The notes beneath the pieces are model-generated. The model was given only the letters and a program-made list of their open reading frames with translations. It made no database searches and was not told the origin of the DNA. A DNA stretch of 64,000 bases from positions 1 through 64,000 of the forward strand of contig JACPFF010000011.1 of the NCBI GenBank assembly GCA_016183065.1, read 5' to 3'. Shown here piece after piece: positions 1-8,744 of this stretch (positions are counted from its first letter, which is position 1; each line of letters starts with the position of its first letter). Source of the stretch: Deltaproteobacteria bacterium (GTDB lineage: Bacteria; UBA10199; GCA-002796325; JACPFF01). A program made the position numbers and the translations under genes.

Positions 1-104
1 GAACGAGAAGTCTTTCTTTCTCTCTGTGGTGAGGAGAGGACGCATGCACGAATTCAGCATATGCTCATGACAGGAAAGCCGCTGCGCAATTAACCGGGGC
101 AGGC

Positions 105-286
105 TACTAAGGAGTACACCACCCACTATACAGATGACACAGGATCATGAGCCGAGACCAGGAAGGCGAGAGAAAAAATCCGAGGCGTATCCACTCGGAT
201 ACGTTGAGGATTTTTTCTTGAAGCCTGACGCAGTCGTAGGCCATGAGCCGAAGTCAGATGTGTAGTGGGTTGTGTACTCCTTAGTA
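105..286. repeat. 180-bp imperfect palindrome
   Basis: Two outer arms of about 33 bp (105-137 and 253-286) are inverted copies of each other; the outermost 15 bases, TACTAAGGAGTACAC, match exactly apart from the hairpin orientation. An inner stem is formed by AAAAAATCC plus CGTATCC (about 172-191) pairing with GGATACG plus GGATTTTTT (197-217). The sequence CATGAGCCGA also occurs twice as a direct repeat (146-155, 242-251). The structure resembles a MITE-like palindromic unit or a very long cruciform. It holds no coding sequence of its own, but its right arm overlaps the GTG that could start the next gene. Confidence 0.75.
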
Positions 287-298
287 TACAGGTGGGCA

Positions 299-946
299 AT
301 GGCAGAACATGGCATACTGGGACCATGGAAAACCCGTCTGAATCGGCAATTCACCGCGCATGATCAGCAGATCTATGCTTGGAAACTCGATTTTGCCAGG
401 GCGTACTTTGTGCCAGGGGCAAAAGTGCTCGACGTGGGATGTGGCGATGGCCGGATCGCCAAATTTCTCCAGGATACGCATGGATGCCATGTGACCGGTG
501 TCGATACGATCGACTATCACATGACCGATATTCCGTTTACCTGTTACGATGGCAAGACCTTGCCGTTTGCCGATCATCACTTCGACGTCGTGCTTTTGGT
601 GTGCGTCATTCATCATGCCGATGACCCTGCGGCACTGGTTCGTGAGGCGGCCCGCGTGGGAAAGTGCGTCGTGCTGGTCGAAGATTATTGTGCCACGTGG
701 TGGGGAAAGATTGGCCTTCATGTGAACGACTATTTTGTCAATATCCTGCAGAATACCTACAAAGTGTGGACCGGATACCGCCGCGGGAGTGTGTTTGACA
801 TGCAATGGCGGCTCAAATTCCAGACCGAAGGAGAGTTGCGCCGCATGTTTTCTGCCAATGCCCTACAGCTCGAGTTTTTCCGCCGCACCAACCGCTCATG
901 GAAAGGGATGTGCCACGGGAATTATGTGTTGGCGAAATCCGAATAA
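299..946 (+). CDS. Class I SAM-dependent methyltransferase
   Basis: A 215-aa protein with a Rossmann-type SAM-binding fold. Motif I, VLDVGCGDG, lies at residues 43-51, followed by an acidic post-I residue (GVDT) and the LPFADHHFDVVLLVCVIHH motif typical of Methyltransf_11/25 domains. The substrate cannot be told from sequence. I chose ATG 299 because AGGTGG lies just upstream. A GTG at 272 would add nine residues, but these are encoded by the arm of the upstream palindrome. The gene stands alone; the next gene is convergent. Cytoplasmic location is expected, as no signal peptide is visible. Confidence 0.85.
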   Translation: MAEHGILGPWKTRLNRQFTAHDQQIYAWKLDFARAYFVPGAKVLDVGCGDGRIAKFLQDTHGCHVTGVDTIDYHMTDIPFTCYDGKTLPFADHHFDVVLLVCVIHHADDPAALVREAARVGKCVVLVEDYCATWWGKIGLHVNDYFVNILQNTYKVWTGYRRGSVFDMQWRLKFQTEGELRRMFSANALQLEFFRRTNRSWKGMCHGNYVLAKSE

Positions 947-955
947 GACCGGATG

Positions 956-1363
956 TTATTCCATGAACTCGCACCCCTTTGGAGGAGTCGGGGAATTCAG
1001 GTCTTCGCAGCTCGCTGCGGCGATCGCGGCGACGCACATCTCGAGTACGCCCTTTTGCACCACTTTCGCCTTGTCAGGGAGCGCCTGTGCCAGATCTTTT
1101 GTCATGCCTGCTGCACAATCGGTCTCGCTGACGCCGGACTCGGGATTGCAGGCGACCATCCGGCTGCAGACGGCCTTGCTCAGGGCATCGGCGATCTGTT
1201 CTGGCGCCAATTCCGGTGTGGTCGATGGCTCGGCTGTCTCCGCAGTCGCGGCCTGCTCAGGAGGGACGGTCGTTTCCTCGCCCGCTTTTTTACAGGTCCC
1301 TTTGCAGGCGGCAATGCCTGCGATACTGGTAAAAATGATGGCAATACGGAAGTACTTCGGCAT
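956..1363 (-). CDS. Small Cys-rich lipoprotein, unknown function
   Basis: A 135-aa protein with a short signal peptide ending in a lipobox (IAAC, Cys20), so a lipidated envelope protein is predicted. A Thr/Glu/Pro/Ala-rich linker (residues about 28-55) follows. The C-terminal domain carries spaced cysteines (CSRMVAC, DCAAGM, EMC, SCED, GCEF) that could form disulfides. AAGGAG lies about 8 nt before the ATG. Comparable small Cys-rich lipoproteins are common in deltaproteobacterial genomes, but I recognise no named family. It ends 10 bp from the convergent methyltransferase gene. Confidence 0.75.
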   Translation of the reverse strand: MPKYFRIAIIFTSIAGIAACKGTCKKAGEETTVPPEQAATAETAEPSTTPELAPEQIADALSKAVCSRMVACNPESGVSETDCAAGMTKDLAQALPDKAKVVQKGVLEMCVAAIAAASCEDLNSPTPPKGCEFME

Positions 1364-1464
1364 AATGAGTGCTCCTTGTCGTGTGGTGTATGTCGACCCC
1401 GCAGACGACTGACTAACGCATCTTTATGCCCCGTGCAACTCTTTTTGCGGGGAGTTCTCCGTCA

Positions 1465-2811
1465 TCAGTATTGGGTGATGGCGGCGTATGGTTGCAACAG
1501 GTAGGGCGCCAATACGCCGCGTTCGAGCGATGCCGGACTAAAGACCGCAGGGGCTTCCCCAGAGTGTGCCAAGGCCGTGGCGATCGGATTGAGTACGTGT
1601 GCCTCGCCGAGCTTGCGCCGTTCCAGCCCGTCATGTGCAATGGCCACCAGTTCCCGTGCCAATTCACACAGAGGAACGCGGCCACGTCGCGCGGCCAGGC
1701 CCTCTTTGGCAACGGCTTCATGCAGTGCCATACGTGCGGCAAACGGCAGATTCCGCGTGAGGTCGCACGCCGCCTCCATCAGACTCGGTTCCGCAAAGAT
1801 GCCCAGAAAGAGCGCGGGGAAAGAGGCCACCCACTCGAAGCGATTCGCGTCAGCACACCGCAGTTCGATATATTGTTTGAGTCGTGCCTCGGGAAACGCT
1901 GTTCCCAGATGCAATTGCCAGTCTTCCAGTGTGGCGTAAAATCCCTGATACCCCTGGCGGAGAAAATCACGGAACGTCAGTCCCACGACGTTATGCCACG
2001 TCCCTTCGCGGATGATAAAGAGCATGGGGAGGTGTGCGGCATACTCGAAATAATCTTCAAAGCTGTAGGGGTCTTGGAAGGCCTCAGCGATGAGCCCGCA
2101 TCGTGCCGGATCGGTTTTCATCCAGGTGTCGAGTCGGGTACTGGCATACCCTGTGCGGACTCCCTCTTCCCAGGCCGAATTGGCGTAGATGGCAGAGACG
2201 ATGGATGTGATATGAAATGCGGTGCGAAACTTCTGCCGCCAATCCGATTCCGAATGGTAATCGATCGCACATTGCCAGGCACACGTGCCGCGCATCATGG
2301 CATGGGCGCGCGGTCCTTTTTCAGAGAGTCGTGGCGCCATGATCTGATACCGCGTTTTTGGCACCAGCGGAATATCCGAGAGTCGCGCCGTGGGATGCTG
2401 ACCCATGCTCAAAAAAAGGTAGGGTAATCCCGCCGCACTCTGTCGCAGTTCCTCAAAAAAACGAGCGAGTTCTGCCATGAGATCCATGAGGTTCGTCTGC
2501 GGGAGCGAGGCGTATTCGATTTGACCTCCTGGCTCGAGCGCGATCAGGGCACCGTTGCGTTCGAGGGCAATGATACGGTCTCCCTCCCGCCATGGATGCC
2601 ATCCTCCGGTTGTGGCCAGGATGCCGAGGAGTTGTTCAATGGCGGAATACTCTGCAGGCGCAAGCGTCTGGTCGTCTACGCAAAATGTTTCCGTTTCCAT
2701 ACCGACGCGAATCTGATCGCGCGGTTTCATCCCATCGTAGAAAAACTGGATCGCTGCTGGGCGTGTCAGTCGCGGCGCATCCGGCGCAGGTTCGAACAGA
2801 CGCTGTGACAT
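1465..2811 (-). CDS. gshA: Glutamate-cysteine ligase (GCS2/plant-type)
   Basis: A 448-aa enzyme that joins L-glutamate and cysteine using ATP, the first step of glutathione synthesis. The N-terminal GMETETF acidic motif, the PLVPKTRYQIM segment and the MMRGTCAWQ motif fit the GCS2 family found in plants and many proteobacteria, and the length is normal. An open frame extends far upstream, but the family start is MSQRLFEP (ATG at 2809-2811). It lies 40 bp downstream of tlyA on the same strand and is probably cotranscribed with it. Partner genes gshB (46018) and ggt (23857) are elsewhere in the window. Confidence 0.88.
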   Translation of the reverse strand: MSQRLFEPAPDAPRLTRPAAIQFFYDGMKPRDQIRVGMETETFCVDDQTLAPAEYSAIEQLLGILATTGGWHPWREGDRIIALERNGALIALEPGGQIEYASLPQTNLMDLMAELARFFEELRQSAAGLPYLFLSMGQHPTARLSDIPLVPKTRYQIMAPRLSEKGPRAHAMMRGTCAWQCAIDYHSESDWRQKFRTAFHITSIVSAIYANSAWEEGVRTGYASTRLDTWMKTDPARCGLIAEAFQDPYSFEDYFEYAAHLPMLFIIREGTWHNVVGLTFRDFLRQGYQGFYATLEDWQLHLGTAFPEARLKQYIELRCADANRFEWVASFPALFLGIFAEPSLMEAACDLTRNLPFAARMALHEAVAKEGLAARRGRVPLCELARELVAIAHDGLERRKLGEAHVLNPIATALAHSGEAPAVFSPASLERGVLAPYLLQPYAAITQY

Positions 2812-2851
2812 GATCGGCGTGTAGCCCGAATGCCCCGAGAACGCAAGAAAA

Positions 2852-3775
2852 TCAGGGGAGTGGGGCCCCACGACCCAGCGCGCACCGCGCGCGAGAGGGG
2901 GGGGACCCAACGGGCTTTGCCCGTTGGGGGGGCAGTGGCGACGACCGAGTTCGGGGACCCGCGAAGCGGGTGGACGAGGAAGTACCCGCAGGCGGAGCCG
3001 GAGGGTACGTGAGCCCCTGTAATAGTGGCGACGGTATGGTGAAATGGACGAGGTATTCCACATTGCCATCCGTACCCGTGATGGGTGATGTGATGGTGGC
3101 GCGATGTGTCCAGCCGAGCGCGGTTGCCGCCGAACAGACCTCGTGCACGGCGCGTTCCCTGGCCGCTGGATCACGGACAATGCCCCCTTTACCGACATGC
3201 CCTTTTCCAACCTCGAATTGCGGTTTGACAAGGGCGATCACCTCACTCTCGGCATTGAGCAGGGGAGGGAGGACGGGAAAAATCTTGGTGAGCGAGACAA
3301 ACGAGAGATCGAGTGTCACCACGTCGATCGGTTCGCCGAGGCGTTCCGGTGTGATGTGCCGCAGATTCGTCCGCTCCAGAACGACCACTCGCGGATCTTG
3401 CCGCAGCGCCCAGGCGAGTTGGCCATAGCCAACGTCGATCGCAAAGACCTTGCGCGCGCCGCGCTGGAGTAAGATCTCCGTAAATCCGCCGGTCGAGGCA
3501 CCGCTGTCGAGGCAGACCCGATCATGGACGGAGATCGCCCACTGGTCCATTGCATGGAGGAGTTTTATGGCACCGCGACTGACATAGGGGTGCGGTTTTT
3601 TCAGCACGGTGACGCATGCCTCTCTCGGCACACGATATCCTCCCTTCGTGACCGGTGTCGTGCCGACGCGGACATGGCCCGCTAAGATCAGTCCTCGGGC
3701 CTGTTCACGACTCGTGGCATATCCCGCATCGACCAAATACACGTCGAGGCGTTTCTGTTTGCTCTTCTCCTGCAT
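2852..3775 (-). CDS. tlyA: TlyA-family rRNA 2'-O-methyltransferase with inserted C-terminal tail
   Basis: The protein has an N-terminal S4 RNA-binding domain (KRLDVYLVDAGYATSREQA) and an FtsJ-like SAM fold with LDSGASTGGFTE, AIDVGYGQ and the catalytic-region LVKPQFE. TlyA proteins methylate ribose 2'-OH positions in rRNA and are often labelled hemolysin A. The start at 3775 has AAGAAGGAT upstream; further upstream ATGs are less likely. As read it is 307 aa, but 55 codons near the C-terminus come from a hairpin element (2859-3030). Without that 165-nt in-frame insertion the protein would be 252 aa and end FTIPSPLP at the same stop codon, which is the usual family length. Confidence 0.88.
   Translation of the reverse strand: MQEKSKQKRLDVYLVDAGYATSREQARGLILAGHVRVGTTPVTKGGYRVPREACVTVLKKPHPYVSRGAIKLLHAMDQWAISVHDRVCLDSGASTGGFTEILLQRGARKVFAIDVGYGQLAWALRQDPRVVVLERTNLRHITPERLGEPIDVVTLDLSFVSLTKIFPVLPPLLNAESEVIALVKPQFEVGKGHVGKGGIVRDPAARERAVHEVCSAATALGWTHRATITSPITGTDGNVEYLVHFTIPSPLLQGLTYPPAPPAGTSSSTRFAGPRTRSSPLPPQRAKPVGSPPSRARCALGRGAPLP
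2859..3030 (+). mobile_element. 3'-end hairpin element, copy A (inside tlyA)
   Basis: A G+C-rich insertion bounded by short direct repeats, AGTGGGG (2859-2865) and AGTGGCG (3024-3030). It starts with the palindrome GTGGGGCCCCAC. Several hairpins follow, including CCCAACGGGC-TTT-GCCCGTTGGG, ACCCGC-GAA-GCGGGT and GGC-GGA-GCC, with the core CGAGGAAGTACCCG before the last one. The end GTGAGCCCC is a rough inverted match to the start. It lies antisense to tlyA, four codons before the stop, and adds 165 nt (55 codons) without a frameshift. The opening block and end match the copy in ggt; the CGAGGAAGT core matches the tRNA-associated copies. Confidence 0.8.
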
Positions 3776-3823
3776 CGCGCATCCTTCTTGCATTGTGGGG
3801 GGCGTTTCACCTATGTGCATCCC

Positions 3824-4474
3824 ATGCGGCGGTGTCTTTGCACGATCATCTGTTCTCTCTTCCTCATCGGGGCTTTTGCTGCCCACGCCAGGGACGCGAC
3901 CATTCTCTCCACCATTCAGACCACGTACCAGCAGCTTACCGATCTTCAGGCGGAATTTACACAGGAAACTCTTGTGGAGGCCTTAGGACGGACGGTGAAG
4001 TCCGAGGGAACTCTGATGCTCAAAAAACCGGGAAAGCTGCGCATTGCCTATCGTGGGTCCATGGCGCGGGAGTATATCAGTGATGGAAAGACATTGTGGA
4101 TCTATACCCCTGGCGATACGCAGGCCATGGCCTATCGGGTTGGCGACGACGGGGCGATTTCACGCGAGGCCCTGGCCTTTCTGGGTGGGTTTGGCGAATT
4201 GCACCAGTGGTTTGTGGTTGGCACCGTCCGTCGTGTTGGTCAGGAATATCGCGTGGAGTTGCAACCAAAATCGCGCAGTGGATTTCATGCACTCGATTGC
4301 CGCTTTGGAAAAGACGGCCTCTTGCGATCCATGGTGGTGCGGAATGTGAGCGGGGGGACCGCAACCTATGCCTTCCAGCGGATTGCGCGCAACTCGGGAC
4401 TGGATGATGCCCATTTTCACTTTACGCCGCCCAAAGGGGTCCGCGTTGTTTCTCTGCCGGACCGTGGTAAGTGA
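3824..4474 (+). CDS. lolA: LolA-like outer-membrane lipoprotein carrier protein
   Basis: A 216-aa periplasmic protein with a signal peptide (MRRCLCTIICSLFLIGAFAAHA) followed by the typical LolA opening, about 45 residues of helix with LTDLQAEFTQE. A beta-rich half-barrel follows (GTLMLKKPGKLRIAY, DGKTLWIYTPGDTQ). LolA shuttles lipoproteins from the LolCDE transporter to the outer membrane. The start ATG 3824 gives a clean signal peptide; an in-frame GTG at 3815 and TTG at 3788 are weaker choices. It is divergent from tlyA, and its 3' end overlaps the convergent EEP gene by 58 bp. Confidence 0.88.
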   Translation: MRRCLCTIICSLFLIGAFAAHARDATILSTIQTTYQQLTDLQAEFTQETLVEALGRTVKSEGTLMLKKPGKLRIAYRGSMAREYISDGKTLWIYTPGDTQAMAYRVGDDGAISREALAFLGGFGELHQWFVVGTVRRVGQEYRVELQPKSRSGFHALDCRFGKDGLLRSMVVRNVSGGTATYAFQRIARNSGLDDAHFHFTPPKGVRVVSLPDRGK

Positions 4475-5418
4475 TACCGTCTCCAGATCGGCAGGTGATC
4501 GCTGCAGGCGAGCGTTGGCAGGGTACCACCCTCTTGGGAGACGAGTTGCGGGATGGCAAAGAGGTGATCGAGTGCCACGCGGGGTTCCCAGCTCGGATAG
4601 GTGGCTATCGGTAGTGCGGTGGCGGAACGCACACCTGCACTCAGCGCGAACGAGGCCAGCGCAGCGGTATTGAAATCGCCACCGACCCATACCAAACCGT
4701 TGGTGACGATGTCATCGTGGACGAGTGCCGCCAACTGCGCCAATTGCACAGTCCGTGTCGATGCGTCAAAGGCCTCCAGATGGACATTCCAGAGGGTCGC
4801 CTGCCGGGACCCGAGCGCAATGTCGACCCGTTGTGCCAGACGATCGAGATAAAACCAGTTATACCAGACCGGATTGGTGGCGGGCTTGGCAAATCGGTGT
4901 ACTCGTTGGGTGCGAATAGGATACCGCGAAAGGACCGCCTGCCCGGAAACGAGGCGGCCAAAATGACGCGATGGCGGCCAATAGGGCCACGGCACATAGC
5001 GTTTGTTCCAGGTGATGGCTGTGGCGAGGTACGGTAACCCGAGGGCCTTGGCAAGATAGGTGCTTTGATCGATGCCAAACGTCCGTGTAGCGTCGAGATC
5101 AACTTCCTGGAGGGCCACAATGTCTGGCCTGAGCAGCCGTAATTGCCGGATGGCCTGATCCAGATTTTCTCGCACCTCGGCCGCGGTCAGCACATCACCC
5201 CGATTGTTTTTTCTCCCCGAGGCATACCCGAGATTGTAGGTGACGATGGTGAGCGCGCTCGGTGGTTCAACGTGAGCGGTTGGTGTGTCAACAATCTGGA
5301 CAATGCGGTGTCGGGGCGCCGGTTGCGCCGGTCGAGCAGCATAGAAAAGCCCTGTGCCAAGGAGGAACAGGACGGTCCCGATGCCTATCGGGACGATGCG
5401 AAGCATCTTGCACAACAT
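4417..5418 (-). CDS. Endonuclease/exonuclease/phosphatase-family protein
   Basis: A 333-aa protein with an N-terminal hydrophobic segment (PIGIGTVLFLLGTGLFYAA), so it is membrane-anchored or secreted. An EEP fold follows, with the conserved stations TYNLGYA, LQEVD, NVHLEA, GGDFNT and the C-terminal SDHLPI. The QE, GDFN and SDH motifs hold the metal- and phosphate-binding residues of this superfamily. Substrates range from DNA to phosphoinositides and sphingomyelin, and the sequence does not decide among them. ATG at 5418 or 5406 could start translation; neither has a clear Shine-Dalgarno sequence. Its end overlaps lolA tail to tail. Confidence 0.85.
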   Translation of the reverse strand: MLCKMLRIVPIGIGTVLFLLGTGLFYAARPAQPAPRHRIVQIVDTPTAHVEPPSALTIVTYNLGYASGRKNNRGDVLTAAEVRENLDQAIRQLRLLRPDIVALQEVDLDATRTFGIDQSTYLAKALGLPYLATAITWNKRYVPWPYWPPSRHFGRLVSGQAVLSRYPIRTQRVHRFAKPATNPVWYNWFYLDRLAQRVDIALGSRQATLWNVHLEAFDASTRTVQLAQLAALVHDDIVTNGLVWVGGDFNTAALASFALSAGVRSATALPIATYPSWEPRVALDHLFAIPQLVSQEGGTLPTLACSDHLPIWRRYHLPRSGRETTRTPLGGVK

Positions 5419-5557
5419 ATCAATATTAAATGGTTATTGTGATTCTCTCCGCGCCTGTTAAAAAAGACACAACTTCTTCTGCCACTATGACGATAATTCC
5501 CCAATAGCGTCAATGCGTTTTCGATAACAGGCTTCATCAACAGCAGGAGGTAGGATC

Positions 5558-7696
5558 ATGCGGTATTCTTCTCTGAAGATGCGGCACGCTTTGCTGGTGC
5601 ACTGTGTTGCGATGCTCATGTTCTGTGGGTACGTGTCAGTTGTGCGGGCGGAGACCTATGTGGTCAATGAGATGGACGATCTCTCGGCTCCGTGTACGGC
5701 GGATAGCTGCTCCCTGCGTGCGGCGATTACGGCAGCGAATGCCAATCCAGGCGCTGATGTAATTCATTTCTTCATCATCCCTGGAATGCTGATGAACATT
5801 GAAGTCACATCGCCGTTGCCGGTGATTACCGATTCAGTGAGTATTGATGGATTTTCACTGCCCGAGTCACAGCCCAACACCGATCCGACCGGCAACAATG
5901 CGCTCATTCTTGTCACGATCGATGGAACGCTTGCCGGTCCGACCGATGCATTGGTGCTAAACGCAAATGCTTGTGACATTCGCGGGCTCCGCATCATTCA
6001 TTTTGACGGATCAGGGATCAAGATTCTTGGCAACCATAATGCCATCAGTGGTAACGTCCTCGGTGGCAGCAAAGGGAAAGGCCAATCCTTTGCCGGCATT
6101 TCTATTAGTGGTGGTCAGTCCAACGCGATTGGTGATGCATCGCTCGATGCACGTAATGTGATCTCTGACAATTCGTACGGTGTGTATATTGGAAACGCGG
6201 CAACGCTCAATACGGTTGCCGGAAACCTTATTGGAACCTCTGAAAATGGCAAAGAGGTGATCGGGACGGGCTTTGATGGCGTGACGATTTATCAAGCCAC
6301 CAACAATACGGTGGGCGGATCGACGAGCCTCTCGGCGAATGTGATTGTTGGTGCGCAATATCGCAACGTGTTGATTGTGGATACCGCTTCCACCCGGAAT
6401 AAAGTGATTGGTAATTATATTGGCACAGATATTTCCGGATCATTATCATTCCCCAGTACGATAACAGGTGTTTTTATCTCTGATGGGGCAAAAATTAATA
6501 CGATTGGCGGGTCTGGTGTTGGAAACATTATTCGCCATCATAAAACCGGTATTACTCTCCTCGATGGTGTTCGAAATCATATTTCATTGAATAGCATCTC
6601 GATGCATGAAGGGCTCGGCATTGATTTGGGAGGTGATGGTGTGACGCCGAACGATGCCGATGACAGTGATGGAGGTCCTAATCAGCAGCAGAACTTTCCC
6701 GAAATTACCGAAGCAAAAACTGTATCAGGTACGACAATCATTACTGGAGTGCTTTATGGATCTCCAGGAAAATACGATATTGAAGTCTACTCAAATGCGG
6801 TCTGCAATGCGTCATCACATGGGGAAGGGGAGATCTGGATCGGCACACAGGCCGGAGTAGAAATTGGTGCCGATGGCGAGACGATTTTCGAGATGACCAT
6901 TCCATCAGACGAGACCGGTTTTGTGACTGCAACCGCGACGGATGCGCTCCGGAATACCTCGGAATTTTCTGCATGTCGCAACATCAGTCATGCGGGAACC
7001 GTACAATTTGCGCAGGCGAGCTATGTGGTCAGCGAGAATGCTGGAGAAGTACTGATTGATATCGCGCGCCTCAATGGGAGCGATGGGGAAGCCGGAGCCA
7101 CGGTCATGACGGTGGCTGATGGTACTGCAGCGGATGGTGTTGATTTTGCGGGAGTGGTGACCATGGTGAGTTTTGCCGATGGCGATGCGACGATGCAGCC
7201 GGTGGCGATTCCGATCCTCGATAATGCCGAGCTGGATGGGGCCAGGACGTTTTCTGTGGCCTTGAGTGATGTCACTGGTGATGCAACATTGGAAGAGCCG
7301 ACCAGTGTGTTGGTGACCATTGTCGATGATGAACAGTGCGGCAATGGTGTTGTTGACGTCGACGAAGAATGTGATGATGGCAATGTCACTGCCGGTGATG
7401 GCTGTGATGCGCAATGTTTTGTCGAATCGGAAGAACCGACGGAGGATGTGGGTGGTGGTGCAGATATTTCAGAGGATAATGCGGAGAGTGGTGGCGCCAG
7501 TGCCGACGTCCCCGATGATTCTTCGACACCTGCTGAGGAAAATGCCAGCGACGATATCGCGGCTGACGATGCCAAGACTGAGGCAAGCGACGATGCCGAG
7601 ATTGAGGCAAGCGATGATCCGGGTGATGATGCCACAGACGCGGATGACGGCGCGCCTGCCTCGTCGGGTGGGGGTTGCACATTGCTGCTCCGCTGA
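5558..7696 (+). CDS. CSLREAI-type secreted beta-helix protein with Calx-beta and Cys-rich domains
   Basis: A 712-aa surface protein. A signal peptide ends near VVRA-ET; the CSLRAAI motif follows at about residues 51-57, which in this family marks the start of a parallel beta-helix. Residues about 60-380 are Asn/Gly-rich beta-helix repeats (IGNYIGTD, VIGNAAT-like coils). A Calx-beta domain occupies about residues 490-590 (SENAGEVLIDIARL to VTIVDDE). A DUF4215-like Cys-rich repeat (CGNGVVDVDEECDDGN) comes next, then a long Asp/Glu/Ala-rich linker, and the protein ends GGGCTLLLR. It probably acts in adhesion or as a surface structure. GGAGGT precedes the start. It is monocistronic, with a 139-bp upstream gap. 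Confidence 0.85.
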   Translation: MRYSSLKMRHALLVHCVAMLMFCGYVSVVRAETYVVNEMDDLSAPCTADSCSLRAAITAANANPGADVIHFFIIPGMLMNIEVTSPLPVITDSVSIDGFSLPESQPNTDPTGNNALILVTIDGTLAGPTDALVLNANACDIRGLRIIHFDGSGIKILGNHNAISGNVLGGSKGKGQSFAGISISGGQSNAIGDASLDARNVISDNSYGVYIGNAATLNTVAGNLIGTSENGKEVIGTGFDGVTIYQATNNTVGGSTSLSANVIVGAQYRNVLIVDTASTRNKVIGNYIGTDISGSLSFPSTITGVFISDGAKINTIGGSGVGNIIRHHKTGITLLDGVRNHISLNSISMHEGLGIDLGGDGVTPNDADDSDGGPNQQQNFPEITEAKTVSGTTIITGVLYGSPGKYDIEVYSNAVCNASSHGEGEIWIGTQAGVEIGADGETIFEMTIPSDETGFVTATATDALRNTSEFSACRNISHAGTVQFAQASYVVSENAGEVLIDIARLNGSDGEAGATVMTVADGTAADGVDFAGVVTMVSFADGDATMQPVAIPILDNAELDGARTFSVALSDVTGDATLEEPTSVLVTIVDDEQCGNGVVDVDEECDDGNVTAGDGCDAQCFVESEEPTEDVGGGADISEDNAESGGASADVPDDSSTPAEENASDDIAADDAKTEASDDAEIEASDDPGDDATDADDGAPASSGGGCTLLLR

Positions 7697-7779
7697 GCGT
7701 GTTGCAAAGATCCAGCTGTAACGCGATTGCCCGGAATTCCCCTTGATTGTGTCAAGATTCCTTGGCATGTCCCGCTGAT

Positions 7780-8676
7780 ATGTCTGCCGCTCCGACACAG
7801 GTTGAACGATTGGCCCCGGCGAAAGTGAATTTACTGCTTGCAGTGGTCGGCCGTTGCGCGAATGGCTATCATCTGCTGGAATCGGTGATGGCGCCACTCG
7901 GTTTCGGCGATACCGTGACCGTCATCGTCGGTGCAGAGGCGGAACGGCAAGACAACGATGCCGCCCATGTGGGAGATGGGATTTTTTTTACCTGTGATCA
8001 TGTCGCATTGAGCGCGGAAGGGAATAATCTCTCCGTTCATGCCGCAAGGGCGATGCGGCAATATGGTCCTTCAGATGTGCCGATTGCCATCCATGTAACG
8101 AAGCGGATTCCGATCGGGGGAGGCCTCGGAGGGGGGTCGAGTGATGCGGCCGCCGTCTTGCACGCCTTGAACCACCTGTGGGGGCTCACGTTGTCTCCGG
8201 CGCAACTGGGTGGGATCGGGGTACGGCTTGGGGCCGATGTCCCGTTTTTTTGCTGGGAGGGGGCAGCCTGGGTGACCGGGATTGGAGAAACGGTCGTCCC
8301 GTATGAGAAATTCCCCAACCTCCCGGTATTACTGGTCAATCCAAATATACATATCTCCACCGCCTCAATCTTCCACTCCCTCGATTTCCATTTGACGCAC
8401 GAAAAAGGCGATGCTAAAGTCCCGCCGCTTGTTGAACGATTTGAGGATGTTACCGCGATTCTTCACAATGACCTTGAGTCGGTGACGGTCCGGCGCGCTC
8501 CCGTGATTCAGGAGATCAAGACCCGCCTTGAAGGATTCGGGGCGGCGGCGCTGATGTCGGGGAGTGGTCCAACGGTGTTTGGCGTCTTTCGGACGACGCG
8601 CGAACGAGACATGGCGCACACCGCATTACAATCGGGCGAGTGGTGGTGTTGTGCCACAACGATGTGTGGGGTGTAG
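7780..8676 (+). CDS. ispE: 4-diphosphocytidyl-2-C-methyl-D-erythritol kinase
   Basis: A 298-aa GHMP kinase of the MEP isoprenoid pathway. It shows the family N-terminus LAPAKVNLLLAVVGR, the ATP-binding loop PIGGGLGGGSSDAAA and the C-terminal MSGSGPTVFG motif. It phosphorylates the 2-hydroxyl of CDP-ME. ATG 7780 is chosen over an in-frame TTG at 7747, since the family begins shortly before LAPAK; the ribosome-binding site is weak. The last ten bases overlap the 5' end of tRNA-Gln. The ispE-tRNA-Gln-prs-rplY-pth order is a familiar bacterial arrangement. Confidence 0.92.
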   Translation: MSAAPTQVERLAPAKVNLLLAVVGRCANGYHLLESVMAPLGFGDTVTVIVGAEAERQDNDAAHVGDGIFFTCDHVALSAEGNNLSVHAARAMRQYGPSDVPIAIHVTKRIPIGGGLGGGSSDAAAVLHALNHLWGLTLSPAQLGGIGVRLGADVPFFCWEGAAWVTGIGETVVPYEKFPNLPVLLVNPNIHISTASIFHSLDFHLTHEKGDAKVPPLVERFEDVTAILHNDLESVTVRRAPVIQEIKTRLEGFGAAALMSGSGPTVFGVFRTTRERDMAHTALQSGEWWCCATTMCGV

Positions 8677-8738
8677 CCAAATGGTAAGGCACCGGCCTTT
8701 GGAGCCGGCATTTCCAGGTTCGAGTCCTGGCGCCCCAG
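8667..8738 (+). tRNA. tRNA-Gln (anticodon TTG)
   Basis: A full cloverleaf can be drawn: acceptor TGGGGTG pairs with CGCCCCA, the anticodon arm is CCGGC-CTTTGGA-GCCGG, and the T arm is CCAGG-TTCGAGT-CCTGG. The anticodon TTG reads Gln codons CAA/CAG. The discriminator base is G, and CCA is not encoded in full. The first ten bases lie within the ispE reading frame, including its TAG stop, so tRNA processing must cut the ispE message. Confidence 0.95.
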
Positions 8739-8744
8739 CACCAT

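Noticed and set aside
44-70. A short frame starting MHEFSI with GAGGAG upstream, like the start of HypA
   Set aside because: It stops after eight codons and nothing downstream resembles HypA in any frame; too short to claim a gene fragment.
2852-3231. Extension of gshA upstream to a 588-aa protein
   Set aside because: The extra residues are antisense to the tlyA end and the hairpin element; the family start at 2811 is clear.
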